NCBI RefSeq assembly: GCF_030643825.1
Contig: NZ_CP101717.1
Location: 620,001 to 684,000 of the forward strand
Length of the DNA: 64,000 nt
Origin: Salinispirillum sp. LH 10-3-1
GTDB lineage: Bacteria > Pseudomonadota > Gammaproteobacteria > Pseudomonadales > Natronospirillaceae
Direction: 5' to 3'
The translations under genes and the position numbers were made by a program. Positions 56,194-64,000 of the stretch are shown in pieces. The notes below the pieces were generated by a model that saw only the letters and a program-made list of their open reading frames with translations, made no database searches and was not told where the DNA came from. Position 1 is the first letter of the stretch, and each line of letters opens with the position of its first letter.

Positions 56194-56369
56194 TGGTTAT
56201 ATACTCAAGCATCGTATTAGTGAGAATGGGCGGCAGTATAGCAGAGCCTGCACCGCAGCGTCTGCAAATCCCTACAGCGATAGTGCAGCATTCGAGCGTT
56301 CCTTGAGCGCAGTTGGGCAGGTATTGTGCTAACCTCTCGTTTTAATTTGTGTTCCGGAAAACTTTTTAC

Positions 56370-57764
56370 ATGCCATCACATTTTCGCGACTTCAGTCTGC
56401 CTGCCGAACTGGTTCAGGTGCTGGACGATCTGGGCTTTACTCAGCCCACCGCCATTCAGTCTGCCGCCATTCCCGTTGCTCTGGCGGGGCAGGACGTTAA
56501 GGCCAAGGCGCCCACAGGCAGTGGAAAAACCACCGCTTTCGGCGTGCCCTTGGTCAGTTTGTTGACTGCCGACTTGAAGCGCGGTCAGCAACGCGAAGTA
56601 CAGGCCTTGGTGATGTGCCCCACACGTGAGTTGGCGGAACAGGTAGCTGGCGTTTTGCGTCAGCTTGCACGCTGGCAGCCCAATTCCAAGGTGCTGACTC
56701 TATGTGGCGGCGCGCCTGTGGGCCCGCAGTTGGGCTCACTGGAACACGGTGCCGACATCGTTGTTGGCACGCCGGGGCGTCTGTTGATGCATTTGCGCAA
56801 AGGCAGTTTGGACATCAAGGGCGTAAAAACGCTGGTCTTGGATGAAGCCGACCGCATGCTGGACATGGGTTTTATGGACGACATTCGCACCGTGCGCAAG
56901 GCGTTACCGGCCAAGCATCAAACGCTGTTGTTTTCGGCGACCTACGTGCCGGAGATCGAGCAGTTCTGTCAGGAGGTGCTGCGCAACCCGGCGGAAGTGG
57001 CGGTGGCCATGGCCGAGTCACCGACCGACATTGAAGAAATTTGGTTGTTGGCGGGGCGCGACTTGCCGGTTGGCTTGATTCAGGCGTTACAACGCTGGCC
57101 ACGTGAACAAGCCATTGTGTTCTGTAACACCAAGGCAGAATGCGGTGAAGTCGTGCAGGCCTTGCGTGACGAAGGCTACAGTGCTGCTGCCATCCAGGGC
57201 GACATGATGCAGCGCGACCGAGAGAAAGTACTGGCAAGTTTCGCCCATGGCAGCTTGCAGTTGCTGATTGCAACCGACGTTGCTGCCCGCGGTCTGGATA
57301 TTCCGGCCCTGCCGTTGGTCATCAACTATGATCTCCCGCGCGACACCACGGCTTACACCCATCGTATCGGTCGTACCGGGCGTGCCGGGGCGACCGGCTT
57401 AGCCGTCAGTATTCTGCCAACCGCCGACAGTCGCCGAGCGCAGGTGATTATGGAGGAGCGTCCACAGGCACCGGAGTTGGTGCCCATGGATACCAGTATT
57501 CGTGCAGTACGCCCTGAAAAGCCGGAGTTTATTACGCTAGAGCTGGATCAGGGTAAGAAAGCGAAACTGCGTCCCGGTGATATATTGGGGGCGCTGACCG
57601 GTACGGCTGGTTTATCGGGCGACCATATAGGCAAGATTACGCTATTTCCGATGTATTCATTGGTGGCGGTGCAGCGCAGTCAGGCAAGGAAAGCGGAAGA
57701 TGCGCTGAAGACGCATGGCGTGAAGAAAATGAAGGTTAAAGTCCGACCGTTACGCTTGCCGTAG
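56370..57764 (+). CDS. dbpA: ATP-dependent RNA helicase DbpA
   Basis: 464 residues. Canonical motifs: APTGSGKTTAFGVP, PTRELAEQ, LVLDEADRMLDMGF, SAT and HRIGRTGRAG. The C-terminal ~75 residues (LRPGDILGALTGTAGLSGDH, then IGKI) are the RNA-binding domain specific to DbpA, which recognises hairpin 92 of 23S rRNA in late 50S assembly. The start at 56370 (MPSHFRDF) is preferred over an upstream GTG at 56349. Confidence 0.95.
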   Translation: MPSHFRDFSLPAELVQVLDDLGFTQPTAIQSAAIPVALAGQDVKAKAPTGSGKTTAFGVPLVSLLTADLKRGQQREVQALVMCPTRELAEQVAGVLRQLARWQPNSKVLTLCGGAPVGPQLGSLEHGADIVVGTPGRLLMHLRKGSLDIKGVKTLVLDEADRMLDMGFMDDIRTVRKALPAKHQTLLFSATYVPEIEQFCQEVLRNPAEVAVAMAESPTDIEEIWLLAGRDLPVGLIQALQRWPREQAIVFCNTKAECGEVVQALRDEGYSAAAIQGDMMQRDREKVLASFAHGSLQLLIATDVAARGLDIPALPLVINYDLPRDTTAYTHRIGRTGRAGATGLAVSILPTADSRRAQVIMEERPQAPELVPMDTSIRAVRPEKPEFITLELDQGKKAKLRPGDILGALTGTAGLSGDHIGKITLFPMYSLVAVQRSQARKAEDALKTHGVKKMKVKVRPLRLP

Positions 57765-57806
57765 ACTGTCTTCCTTAGAGCGATGGCGTGGTAAAGGGGT
57801 GAAATC

Positions 57807-58619
57807 ATGAAGCTTCGATTATGCTTATTTTGGTGCGTAGTTCTTGGGCTGCCCGTAGCGTCGCACGCTGAAACGTTTTCGGAGCCGAAGGTTGTCGAGC
57901 TGCGCTTGGGAGGCACTGAGGAGGCCTTTGCCTACAATTCACTGGTGTTGACCGAGGCGTTGCAAGCGGCGGGGTATCAGGTCGCTATCACCTACGTCGA
58001 AAATGTACCCATGAGTCGCATGGAGGTCATGCTAGAGCGAGGAGAGGTTAGTGCGCACATCCTCGGCGAGACAGCGACGCGCAGCGCGCGCTACCTTCCG
58101 GTGCGTGTCGGGATGACGGACAACCTCGTTGGTCAGCGGGTGCTCTTCATTAAATCCGGCGATCAGCCGCGTTTTAACGATGTGCACAGCTTGGCAGAGT
58201 TGCGTGAGCGTAATCTGGTCGCGGGATTGGGTGAGGCGTGGCGTGATGTCGCCATTTGGCAGGCCAACACTTTGCCGTTGTATACCTTGTCTGGCGATTG
58301 GAAATACCTCTATGGCATGGTGGCTTCCGGGCGTCGCAGTGTAGACTATTTACCACGAGGTGCGCATGAGATGGCTCTGGAATGGAAGCAGTTCCCGGGC
58401 TTGGACGTTGAAGAAAACCTGGTGTTTGTGTACGAGAAAGACCACATCCTCTATGTGACGCCTACCGATGAGGCTCTGCATGCATTGTTGCAAGATGTTC
58501 TGCAAGAGGCTGAGGCGTCCGGATTGATACGTCGTTTAGCGCGGGAATTCTTTCAGGCGGCCTATGAACCGCCAGTGAATCTGGATCAGCGGCGCGTGTT
58601 GCGGTTAAAACCTGACTAA
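57807..58619 (+). CDS. Periplasmic substrate-binding-like protein
   Basis: 270 residues. Signal peptide (about 1-21, GLPVASHAET), then a type II periplasmic-binding fold weakly like SBP_bac_3: EVMLERGEVSAHILGETATR, NDVHSLAELRERNLVAGLGE and VASGRRSVDYLPRGAHEMAL. The mature part is short for an ABC-transporter receptor and no transporter gene is adjacent. Ligand unknown. A sensory or solitary binding role is possible. It follows dbpA by 42 bases on the same strand. Confidence 0.7.
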   Translation: MKLRLCLFWCVVLGLPVASHAETFSEPKVVELRLGGTEEAFAYNSLVLTEALQAAGYQVAITYVENVPMSRMEVMLERGEVSAHILGETATRSARYLPVRVGMTDNLVGQRVLFIKSGDQPRFNDVHSLAELRERNLVAGLGEAWRDVAIWQANTLPLYTLSGDWKYLYGMVASGRRSVDYLPRGAHEMALEWKQFPGLDVEENLVFVYEKDHILYVTPTDEALHALLQDVLQEAEASGLIRRLAREFFQAAYEPPVNLDQRRVLRLKPD

Positions 58620-58622
58620 ACC

Positions 58623-58832
58623 TCAATCCCCTGGGCTGAATATATCGGCCTCGCGACGCGCGACCACGTAGGGTGCATGCATGGGTTCCAAGTGAACACT
58701 CAGTATCATCGGCCGACAGCAAACTTGGCAGTCTTCCGTGTACTCTTGTTCCGGTTCACTCGGGTCTAAGGCAACACTCAGGGACTCATTGCAATACGGG
58801 CAATGAATTTTCGCGGTATCCACTAAGCGCAT
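58623..58832 (-). CDS. CPXCG-motif cysteine-rich small protein
   Basis: 69 residues. Two CxxC pairs (IHCPYCNES near the start and DCQVCCRPM about 25 residues later) suggest a single zinc-ribbon. The middle is acidic (DPSEPEQEYTEDCQ). The family is conserved in gammaproteobacteria without known function. The start at 58832 (MRLVDTAKIHC) is chosen by family length; an ATG 18 bases upstream is possible. It is convergent with the binding-protein gene, 3 bases apart. Confidence 0.8.
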   Translation of the reverse strand: MRLVDTAKIHCPYCNESLSVALDPSEPEQEYTEDCQVCCRPMILSVHLEPMHAPYVVARREADIFSPGD

Positions 58833-58907
58833 ATCCCCTCCTGTTTTCACCGGTCACCTGCCTCAAGATAGGCTTACGAAGCGATAGGCGTCAAGCGGAT
58901 CGGGGAA

Positions 58908-58940
58908 TAAAAAATGCCGTCCATCAGGGATGGACGGCAA
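58908..58940 (-). terminator. pckA terminator
   Basis: On the minus strand TGCCGTCCATC pairs with GATGGACGGCA (loop CCT) and is followed by TTTTTTATT, about 70 bases past the pckA stop. Confidence 0.88.
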
Positions 58941-59010
58941 AAGGGTCGCGCCTTGGGCACGAGAATCGCAGAATGGCTATCGCGTCAATTTGACACCATT
59001 CTATGACTCT

Positions 59011-60585
59011 CTAGGCGCTTTTTTGCACAGTGGATTGCCCAGAGAAGGCTTGTGGCCCCGCCGCGACGATATCCGCGCTGACGTCGAACTGTTTGAAATT
59101 CTCATTGAACTGCGCGATAAGAGCGGCGGCGGCGGCGTCATACTTCGCCGGATCAGCCCAACCTTCGCGTGGGTTCAATAACGTGCTGTCTATACCAGGC
59201 ACAGCGGTCGGTACATCCAAGTTGATGCCCGGCAAGCGGGTTACGGGGACGTTCTTCAGCTCACCTGAGACCACGGCGTCAATGATGGCGCGGGTTTCTG
59301 GAATAGAAAACCGGCGACCTTCACCATAGCCACCTTGTGTCCAGCCGGTGTTGACCAAGTAAACATCCGCTCCTGACTCGGCGACACGCTGGCGCAACAG
59401 GTCGGCATATACTTGCGGTGGGCGTGGGAAGAAGGGCGCCCCAAAGCACATGCTGAATGTTGACTTGATCCCTTTCGCGGCACCCATTTCGGTAGAGCCC
59501 ACCAATGCGGTATAGCCACTTAAGAAGTGATAAGCAGCGGCTTCCGAACTCAGACGAGAAACCGGTGGCAATACGCCGGTTAGGTCGCAGGTCAGGAACA
59601 CTACGGCCTTGGGTTCAGGTCCTCGATTTTCCGGTACGCGCTGCTCAATCAGAGTCAACGGGTAAGCTGCACGGGTGTTCTCGGTGAGGCTGACGTCGGT
59701 GTAATCCGCTACGCCTTGGTCGTCGACAACGACGTTTTCCAATACTGCGCCGCGACGAATGGCTTGCCAAATCATCGGCTCATTCTTTTCACTCAGGTTG
59801 ATGCACTTCGCGTAGCAACCGCCTTCAAAGTTGAAGATGCCAGAACGTCCCCAGCCGTGCTCGTCGTCACCGATCAGCAAGCGTTTTGGGTCGGCTGACA
59901 AGGTCGTTTTGCCGGTGCCAGACAGGCCAAAGAACAAGGCCGTAGAGCCATCTTTACCCATATTCGCCGAACAATGCATAGGCAGAATGTCGGCGCTGGG
60001 AAGCAGGTAGTTCAATGCAGAGAACACGGCTTTCTTCATTTCGCCGGCGTAGCGCATACCTGCGATGAGGATTTTGCGTTGGCTGAGGTTGATGATGACC
60101 ACACCGTCGCTGTTGGTGCCGTCACGCTCTGGGTCGCACACAAAGCTGGGGGCGTTGAGAATCTGCCAGCCATCTTTGCTGCCTGGGTTCCAGGCTGTGG
60201 GTACGATGAACAGCGTACGGGCGAAAATCTGGTGCCACGCGGTTTCAGTGCTTACGCGCAACGGAATATAGTGGTCAGGGTCAGCACCGGCGTGCAGGTG
60301 GCCAACGTAGTGGTTGCGCTCGTTCAGGTAAGCGCCCACTCGAGTCCATAGTTGATCGAATTGAGTGGCGTCGAAAGGTCGGTTGACTGCACCCCAGTTG
60401 ATGGTGCTTTCAGTTTCGGCGTCGGATACATAGAAGCGGTCTTTCGGTGAGCGTCCGGTTCGGTGTCCGGTATTGACGACCAGTGCGCCGGTTGAAGACA
60501 GGGTGCCTTCGTTGTCCCGTAATGCACGTTCGATCAATTCTTCAGTAGACAAGTCTACCTGGGCCGTGGGGCTGGCCGGGTTCAT
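59011..60585 (-). CDS. pckA: Phosphoenolpyruvate carboxykinase (ATP)
   Basis: 524 residues. It decarboxylates oxaloacetate to PEP with ATP, the entry step of gluconeogenesis. Substrate segment [20 protein letters not shown], kinase-1a P-loop [11 protein letters not shown], kinase-2 [10 protein letters not shown] and the adenine-binding region EKNEPMIW are all intact. An AGGAG site sits 7 bases before the start. A LysR regulator is divergent across 344 bases and aceK lies beyond it, so the neighbourhood concerns acetate/C4 growth and gluconeogenesis. Confidence 0.96.
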   Translation of the reverse strand: MNPASPTAQVDLSTEELIERALRDNEGTLSSTGALVVNTGHRTGRSPKDRFYVSDAETESTINWGAVNRPFDATQFDQLWTRVGAYLNERNHYVGHLHAGADPDHYIPLRVSTETAWHQIFARTLFIVPTAWNPGSKDGWQILNAPSFVCDPERDGTNSDGVVIINLSQRKILIAGMRYAGEMKKAVFSALNYLLPSADILPMHCSANMGKDGSTALFFGLSGTGKTTLSADPKRLLIGDDEHGWGRSGIFNFEGGCYAKCINLSEKNEPMIWQAIRRGAVLENVVVDDQGVADYTDVSLTENTRAAYPLTLIEQRVPENRGPEPKAVVFLTCDLTGVLPPVSRLSSEAAAYHFLSGYTALVGSTEMGAAKGIKSTFSMCFGAPFFPRPPQVYADLLRQRVAESGADVYLVNTGWTQGGYGEGRRFSIPETRAIIDAVVSGELKNVPVTRLPGINLDVPTAVPGIDSTLLNPREGWADPAKYDAAAAALIAQFNENFKQFDVSADIVAAGPQAFSGQSTVQKSA

Positions 60586-60929
60586 TGGCGGTTCTCCTCT
60601 AGTCGAATCCCGTAGTACTGATTTGCTCCATTGACCATTCGCCGGAGCATTTTATTCAGGCTCTAGTGGCCTTTTTAGACACTCTTTGGTGTCCTTTTCT
60701 AAACAGCGTTGTGGCTGTTAAGCATTACTGGAGCTATGCTCATCGTAAACTGCGCGTTGAAATCTTGTACCACATGTTTTCGCGGACAACCAAAGCAATA
60801 GTCGGGTATTTGTAAGTCATGTCGTAAAGTGTTTGATTTTCGGCGTGAGGATGTGTTCTTCACCCAATTGTAAGGTTCGTGCTTGCCAGAATAGACGCGG
60901 GGCGATAAGGTCGGAAATAGTCCTTTGCT
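60586..60929. other. Divergent control region between pckA and a LysR regulator
   Basis: 344 bases without a gene. It is AT-richer than its surroundings. A small GACAC/GTGTC inverted repeat lies near 60679. No clean LysR T-N11-A palindrome or strong -35/-10 pair was identified with confidence. It should contain the pckA and LysR promoters. Confidence 0.5.
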
Positions 60930-61931
60930 ATGTTCGGTATAAGACCAGTGAATATTGCCCGCCACGACCTAAATCTGTTGGTTTACCTTGATGTATTGTT
61001 GCGCGAAAAAAACGTTACCCGTGCGGCCGACCGACTGAACATCAGTCAACCGGCGATGAGTAATGGCTTGAAACGTCTGCGTGAGATGTTCCATGACCCA
61101 CTGTTGGTGCGCACGTCGCGCGGCATGGAACCCACTGTTCGCGCATTGGCCTTGCAGCCCGTCATTCATCAACTGTTGATGGAGTTGGAAGCGACCCTGC
61201 AGTCTGATGAAGAATTTAACGCAGAAACCGAACCACGCGTGTTTCGTATCATGGCCAGTGACTATGCGGCCACCACTTTACTGCCCGAGTTAATGCGCAG
61301 CATCCGTGACAAGGCACCGAACTTGGTGCTGGATATCATGACACCGAGTGACGTTGATTTCCGCGACGTTGAAGAAGGTAAGATCGACATGGCGATCAAC
61401 ATGTTTGAAGACCTGCCCTTGTCGTTCTATCAGAAGAACCTCTGGCACGACGACTTTCGCTGCCTCGTCCATCATCAGCATCCGTGTGTCGAAAACTTCA
61501 CCTTAGAAACCTATTTGGCGGCCGATCATGTGTGGGTCAGCAAAACCGGCTATGGCGTGGGCACGGGTATCAGCAGTGCTGATATGCAGAAGCTGGGCTG
61601 GGTGGATCGTAAGCTGGAACAGATGGGGCACACGCGTAAAATTAAACTGTTTACCCGTGATTACCACGTCGCCATGTACTTGGCATTGTTTCGCGACCTC
61701 ATTGTTACCGTGCCCGCGCGCGCTGCACAGATATACGCACCGTTGCCGCAATTGGCTATCTTCAAACCGCCGTTTGATATCCCGCCGATCGAACTGAAAA
61801 TGGTCTGGAGCCCGTTGTTGCATCATGACCGCAGTCACATATGGCTGCGCCAGCAGGTGGCGGATGCGGCTGAGAAAATTCAGGCCAAGATTGACCGAGG
61901 CCTGGCACGTGAGCAACAGGATACTCCTTAA
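60930..61931 (+). CDS. LysR-family transcriptional regulator
   Basis: 333 residues. DNA-binding domain: DLNLLVYLDVLLREKNVTRA, the recognition helix in LNISQPAMSNGLKRLREMF, and PLLVRTSRGMEPT. This pattern (AMSNGLKRLR, VRTSRGMEPT) is that of the NodD/LeuO-like branch with a long effector domain (IMASDYAATTLLPELM). A GTG at 60948 is an alternative start. Divergent from pckA and upstream of aceK, so either may be its target, which is inference from position. Confidence 0.85.
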   Translation: MFGIRPVNIARHDLNLLVYLDVLLREKNVTRAADRLNISQPAMSNGLKRLREMFHDPLLVRTSRGMEPTVRALALQPVIHQLLMELEATLQSDEEFNAETEPRVFRIMASDYAATTLLPELMRSIRDKAPNLVLDIMTPSDVDFRDVEEGKIDMAINMFEDLPLSFYQKNLWHDDFRCLVHHQHPCVENFTLETYLAADHVWVSKTGYGVGTGISSADMQKLGWVDRKLEQMGHTRKIKLFTRDYHVAMYLALFRDLIVTVPARAAQIYAPLPQLAIFKPPFDIPPIELKMVWSPLLHHDRSHIWLRQQVADAAEKIQAKIDRGLAREQQDTP

Positions 61932-62050
61932 TAATGTGCGCCTCCAATAATGGGTATAAACACATTGAATGCTCCAACACTAGGCAGGTATGACTGGAAT
62001 GTTACACTGCACGTTCAATGGGAGTCTGCTGGACTTGGAGCACAATAAAA

Positions 62051-63793
62051 ATGTCCGATAAAATCGCTCGCCTGATCGCGCAACTCATTTGTTTTGGTTT
62101 TGATGACCACTATGCGCGCTTTCGCTCCATTACGCAGGGTGCGCAAACGCGCTTTGAGGGCGAACTGTGGAAAGCCGGACAGCAACTGCACCGTGAGCGT
62201 ATCAATCTGTATGAAGACAGTGTGGCGCAGACGGTCACCAAGGTGCGCGCCGAATACCCGAGCATGACGGAAGTCGATCCCGAACTGTGGCGCTTGGTCA
62301 AGAAGTCGTTCTGCCGATTGATGTTGCAACACCGACAACCAGAGCTGGCAGAAACCTTTTTTAACTCCGTGTTCTGTCACCTGTTTGATCGTCAGTACTA
62401 CCACAATGAATACATCTTTGTGGACTCGTACGCGGACGAAATACTGGCCGTGCGCGACAGTCACGCTTACGCCAGCTATTACCCCCGTATGGATGGCTTC
62501 GAAACCAACATCCATGAGATCCTGAAAAGCTTTGGTCTAAAGCAGCCTTTTGAAGATTTACAGCGCGATGTTGAACGCCTGCGTGACAGCTTTTACAAGC
62601 AGTCGGCAGTCACTATTGGCCCCGAAGACAATTTGCGTATCGACATTCTGGGCAACCTGTTTTTCCGTAACAAAGCAGCCTACGTGGTGGGTCGCGTGGT
62701 CAGTAAGGACGCACAGCAGCCTTGCGTGGTGCCCATCCTGATCAACGACAACCACGAACTCTACATTGATGCTCTGTTGATGGACGCGTCCGACGTCAGC
62801 ATAGTGTTTGGCTTCGCACGCAGCTACTTCATGGTCGATACGGTGGACCCTTCCGGCATCGTACGCTTCTTAAAGGAACTTATGCCGAACAAGCGTAAGT
62901 CGGAACTGTACAACGCCATTGGTCTGCACAAACACGGCAAAACGGTGTTCTACCGCGACTTGCTGCATCACCTGAAAGACAGCGCCGACAAGTTCGTCAT
63001 CGCGCCAGGCATTGAAGGCATGGTAATGACGGTGTTTACGCTGCCGTCGTATCCCTATGTATTTAAGATCATTAAAGATAAGTTCGCGCCCAGCAAACAG
63101 AACACCAAACAGGGCGTGAAAGAAAAGTACCAACTGGTTAAGCAACACGACCGGGCAGGGCGCATGGCCGATACGCTCGAATACCGCCACGTCGCCCTAC
63201 CGCGAAGTCGCTTTGCGGACGAGCTGGTAGAAGAGCTATTGAAAGTCGCACCGTCTGAAGTCAGTTTGGACGGTGACGACGTCATCATCGGGCACCTCTA
63301 CATTGAGCGGCGCATGACCCCACTGAACCTGTATTTGGATACAGCGACCCCAGCACAGGCTGCCGATGCCATCGTTGACTACGGCTTGGCAATTAAAGAG
63401 ATCGCCGCTACCAATCTGTTTCCGGGCGATATGCTGCATAAGAACTTTGGCGTAACGCGGGTACGCCGCGTGGTGTTCTACGACTACGACGAAGTGTGTT
63501 ATCTCGACGAATGTAACTTCCGCAAGATCCCGGAAGCGCAGACGCTGGAGCAGGAGATGGCCAGCGAACCGTGGTATTCCGTACACCCCAGTGACGTGTT
63601 CCCGGAAGAGTTCCGGCACTTCCTGGTGACCGACAAAGTAGATAAGCGGGTGTTTGAAGACACGCACGGCGATTTACTGACGCCGCAGTATTGGCAGGGT
63701 TTGCAGATGCGTTTGAAAGACGGTTATGTGGAAGATGTCTTCCCGTACCACGAAAATAAACGCTTTTCGTTCCAGTACGGCGACGATATATAG
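62051..63793 (+). CDS. aceK: Isocitrate dehydrogenase kinase/phosphatase
   Basis: 580 residues. It phosphorylates and dephosphorylates isocitrate dehydrogenase to steer carbon into the glyoxylate shunt. Regulatory domain with ETFFNSVFCHLFD and IVFGFARSYFMVD; kinase part with APGIEGMVMTVFTLP, FKIIKDKFAPSK (ATP-binding lysine), HLYIERRMTPLN, FPGDMLHKNFGVTR and FYDYDEVCYLDECNF (catalytic Asp). The start at 62051 follows family length. aceA and aceB are not adjacent, unlike E. coli aceBAK. Confidence 0.96.
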   Translation: MSDKIARLIAQLICFGFDDHYARFRSITQGAQTRFEGELWKAGQQLHRERINLYEDSVAQTVTKVRAEYPSMTEVDPELWRLVKKSFCRLMLQHRQPELAETFFNSVFCHLFDRQYYHNEYIFVDSYADEILAVRDSHAYASYYPRMDGFETNIHEILKSFGLKQPFEDLQRDVERLRDSFYKQSAVTIGPEDNLRIDILGNLFFRNKAAYVVGRVVSKDAQQPCVVPILINDNHELYIDALLMDASDVSIVFGFARSYFMVDTVDPSGIVRFLKELMPNKRKSELYNAIGLHKHGKTVFYRDLLHHLKDSADKFVIAPGIEGMVMTVFTLPSYPYVFKIIKDKFAPSKQNTKQGVKEKYQLVKQHDRAGRMADTLEYRHVALPRSRFADELVEELLKVAPSEVSLDGDDVIIGHLYIERRMTPLNLYLDTATPAQAADAIVDYGLAIKEIAATNLFPGDMLHKNFGVTRVRRVVFYDYDEVCYLDECNFRKIPEAQTLEQEMASEPWYSVHPSDVFPEEFRHFLVTDKVDKRVFEDTHGDLLTPQYWQGLQMRLKDGYVEDVFPYHENKRFSFQYGDDI

Positions 63794-64000
63794 AAGATTG
63801 AAAAAAAGGAGCGGTATCCGACCGTCAGCCCGGCGACCGAATAACCGCTCAAGAGTGTCTTCAGAGGTGTGTTGATCCTTCAACAAGATCGGTGTTCGGC
63901 CCCTACAACCGTCGACCGATCGACACAGTATCTTCCCGGACGCTGTGTTATCACGACCAGAATATACTAATCTAAATGATAATCATTATCAATAGGTGAT
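63794..64000. other. Right-edge non-coding region with inverted repeats
   Basis: No gene in this 207-base end. GAGCGGT (63809-63815) pairs with ACCGCTC (63844-63850), GTTGA-TCCT-TCAAC forms a small hairpin, and ACACAG/CTGTGT lies further on. None has a T-run, so the aceK terminator is not clear. The last 24 bases hold the Fur box. Confidence 0.5.
63977..63991 (+). promoter_or_regulatory. Fur box
   Basis: TGATAATCATTATCA is a perfect 7-1-7 inverted repeat, the minimal Fur operator. It should control an iron-regulated gene beginning just beyond the window. Confidence 0.85.

Noticed and set aside
63809-63850. aceK terminator
   Set aside because: The GAGCGGT/ACCGCTC pairing encloses a long loop and is not followed by a T-run.

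Overview
The window is a contiguous piece of a gammaproteobacterial chromosome dominated by housekeeping genes. Evidence is conserved gene order: folP-glmM-tpiA-secG-tRNA-Leu-tRNA-fMet-rimP-nusA-infB-rbfA-truB-rpsO-pnp, yibN-grxC-secB divergent from gpmI-envC-ctpA-divergent polysaccharide deacetylase, tamA-tamB, ubiH-ubiI, ntrB-ntrC, glnA and aceK. The FtsH, MalE and DbpA sequences and the monofunctional HisB suggest a marine, non-enteric lineage (Oceanospirillales-like). That placement is inference and only moderately confident. No prophage, insertion sequence or CRISPR array was found.

Layout. 1-2.5 kb: the 3' end of a GFA-family gene, an acetyltransferase and a Na/phosphate symporter. 2.6-18.2 kb: yhbY divergent from ftsH (with no rlmE between them), then the long cell-wall/folate/translation block, interrupted by two tRNAs and an unusual 83-bp tandem array derived from the initiator tRNA. 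18.3-24 kb: an aldo-keto reductase, a DnaT-like plus phage-P-like gene pair, an ABC-2 exporter and a LysR regulator. 24.2-27 kb: hisBHAF on the minus strand. 27.1-30.4 kb: a PanZ-like acetyltransferase and ntrBC. 30.5-34.7 kb: two uncharacterised genes (one with a predicted c-di-GMP-binding MshEN domain fused to TPR-like helices), trmL and ubiH-ubiI. 34.9-39.6 kb: an orphan sugar-binding protein, glnA and thiI. 39.7-47.5 kb: secB-grxC-yibN and gpmI-envC-ctpA-deacetylase-tatD. 47.5-54.8 kb: tamA-tamB and an LEA-type lipoprotein. 54.9-57.8 kb: two DEAD-box helicases. 57.8-64 kb: a periplasmic binding protein, a CPXCG protein, pckA, a LysR regulator, aceK and a Fur box at the right edge.

Regulation. 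glnA and ntrBC lie 7 kb apart, yet each has a readable sigma-54 -24/-12 promoter and a pair of upstream NtrC sites, so the window holds a complete nitrogen-control circuit. pckA (gluconeogenesis) and aceK (glyoxylate branch control) flank a LysR regulator.

Least ordinary content: (i) three 83-bp tandem units after tRNA-fMet, each ending in an intact copy of the tRNA 3' half, followed by a run of hairpins; (ii) the MshEN-TPR protein; (iii) the chromosomal DnaT/P-like pair; (iv) the missing rlmE; (v) two families of about 66-bp palindromic intergenic repeats.
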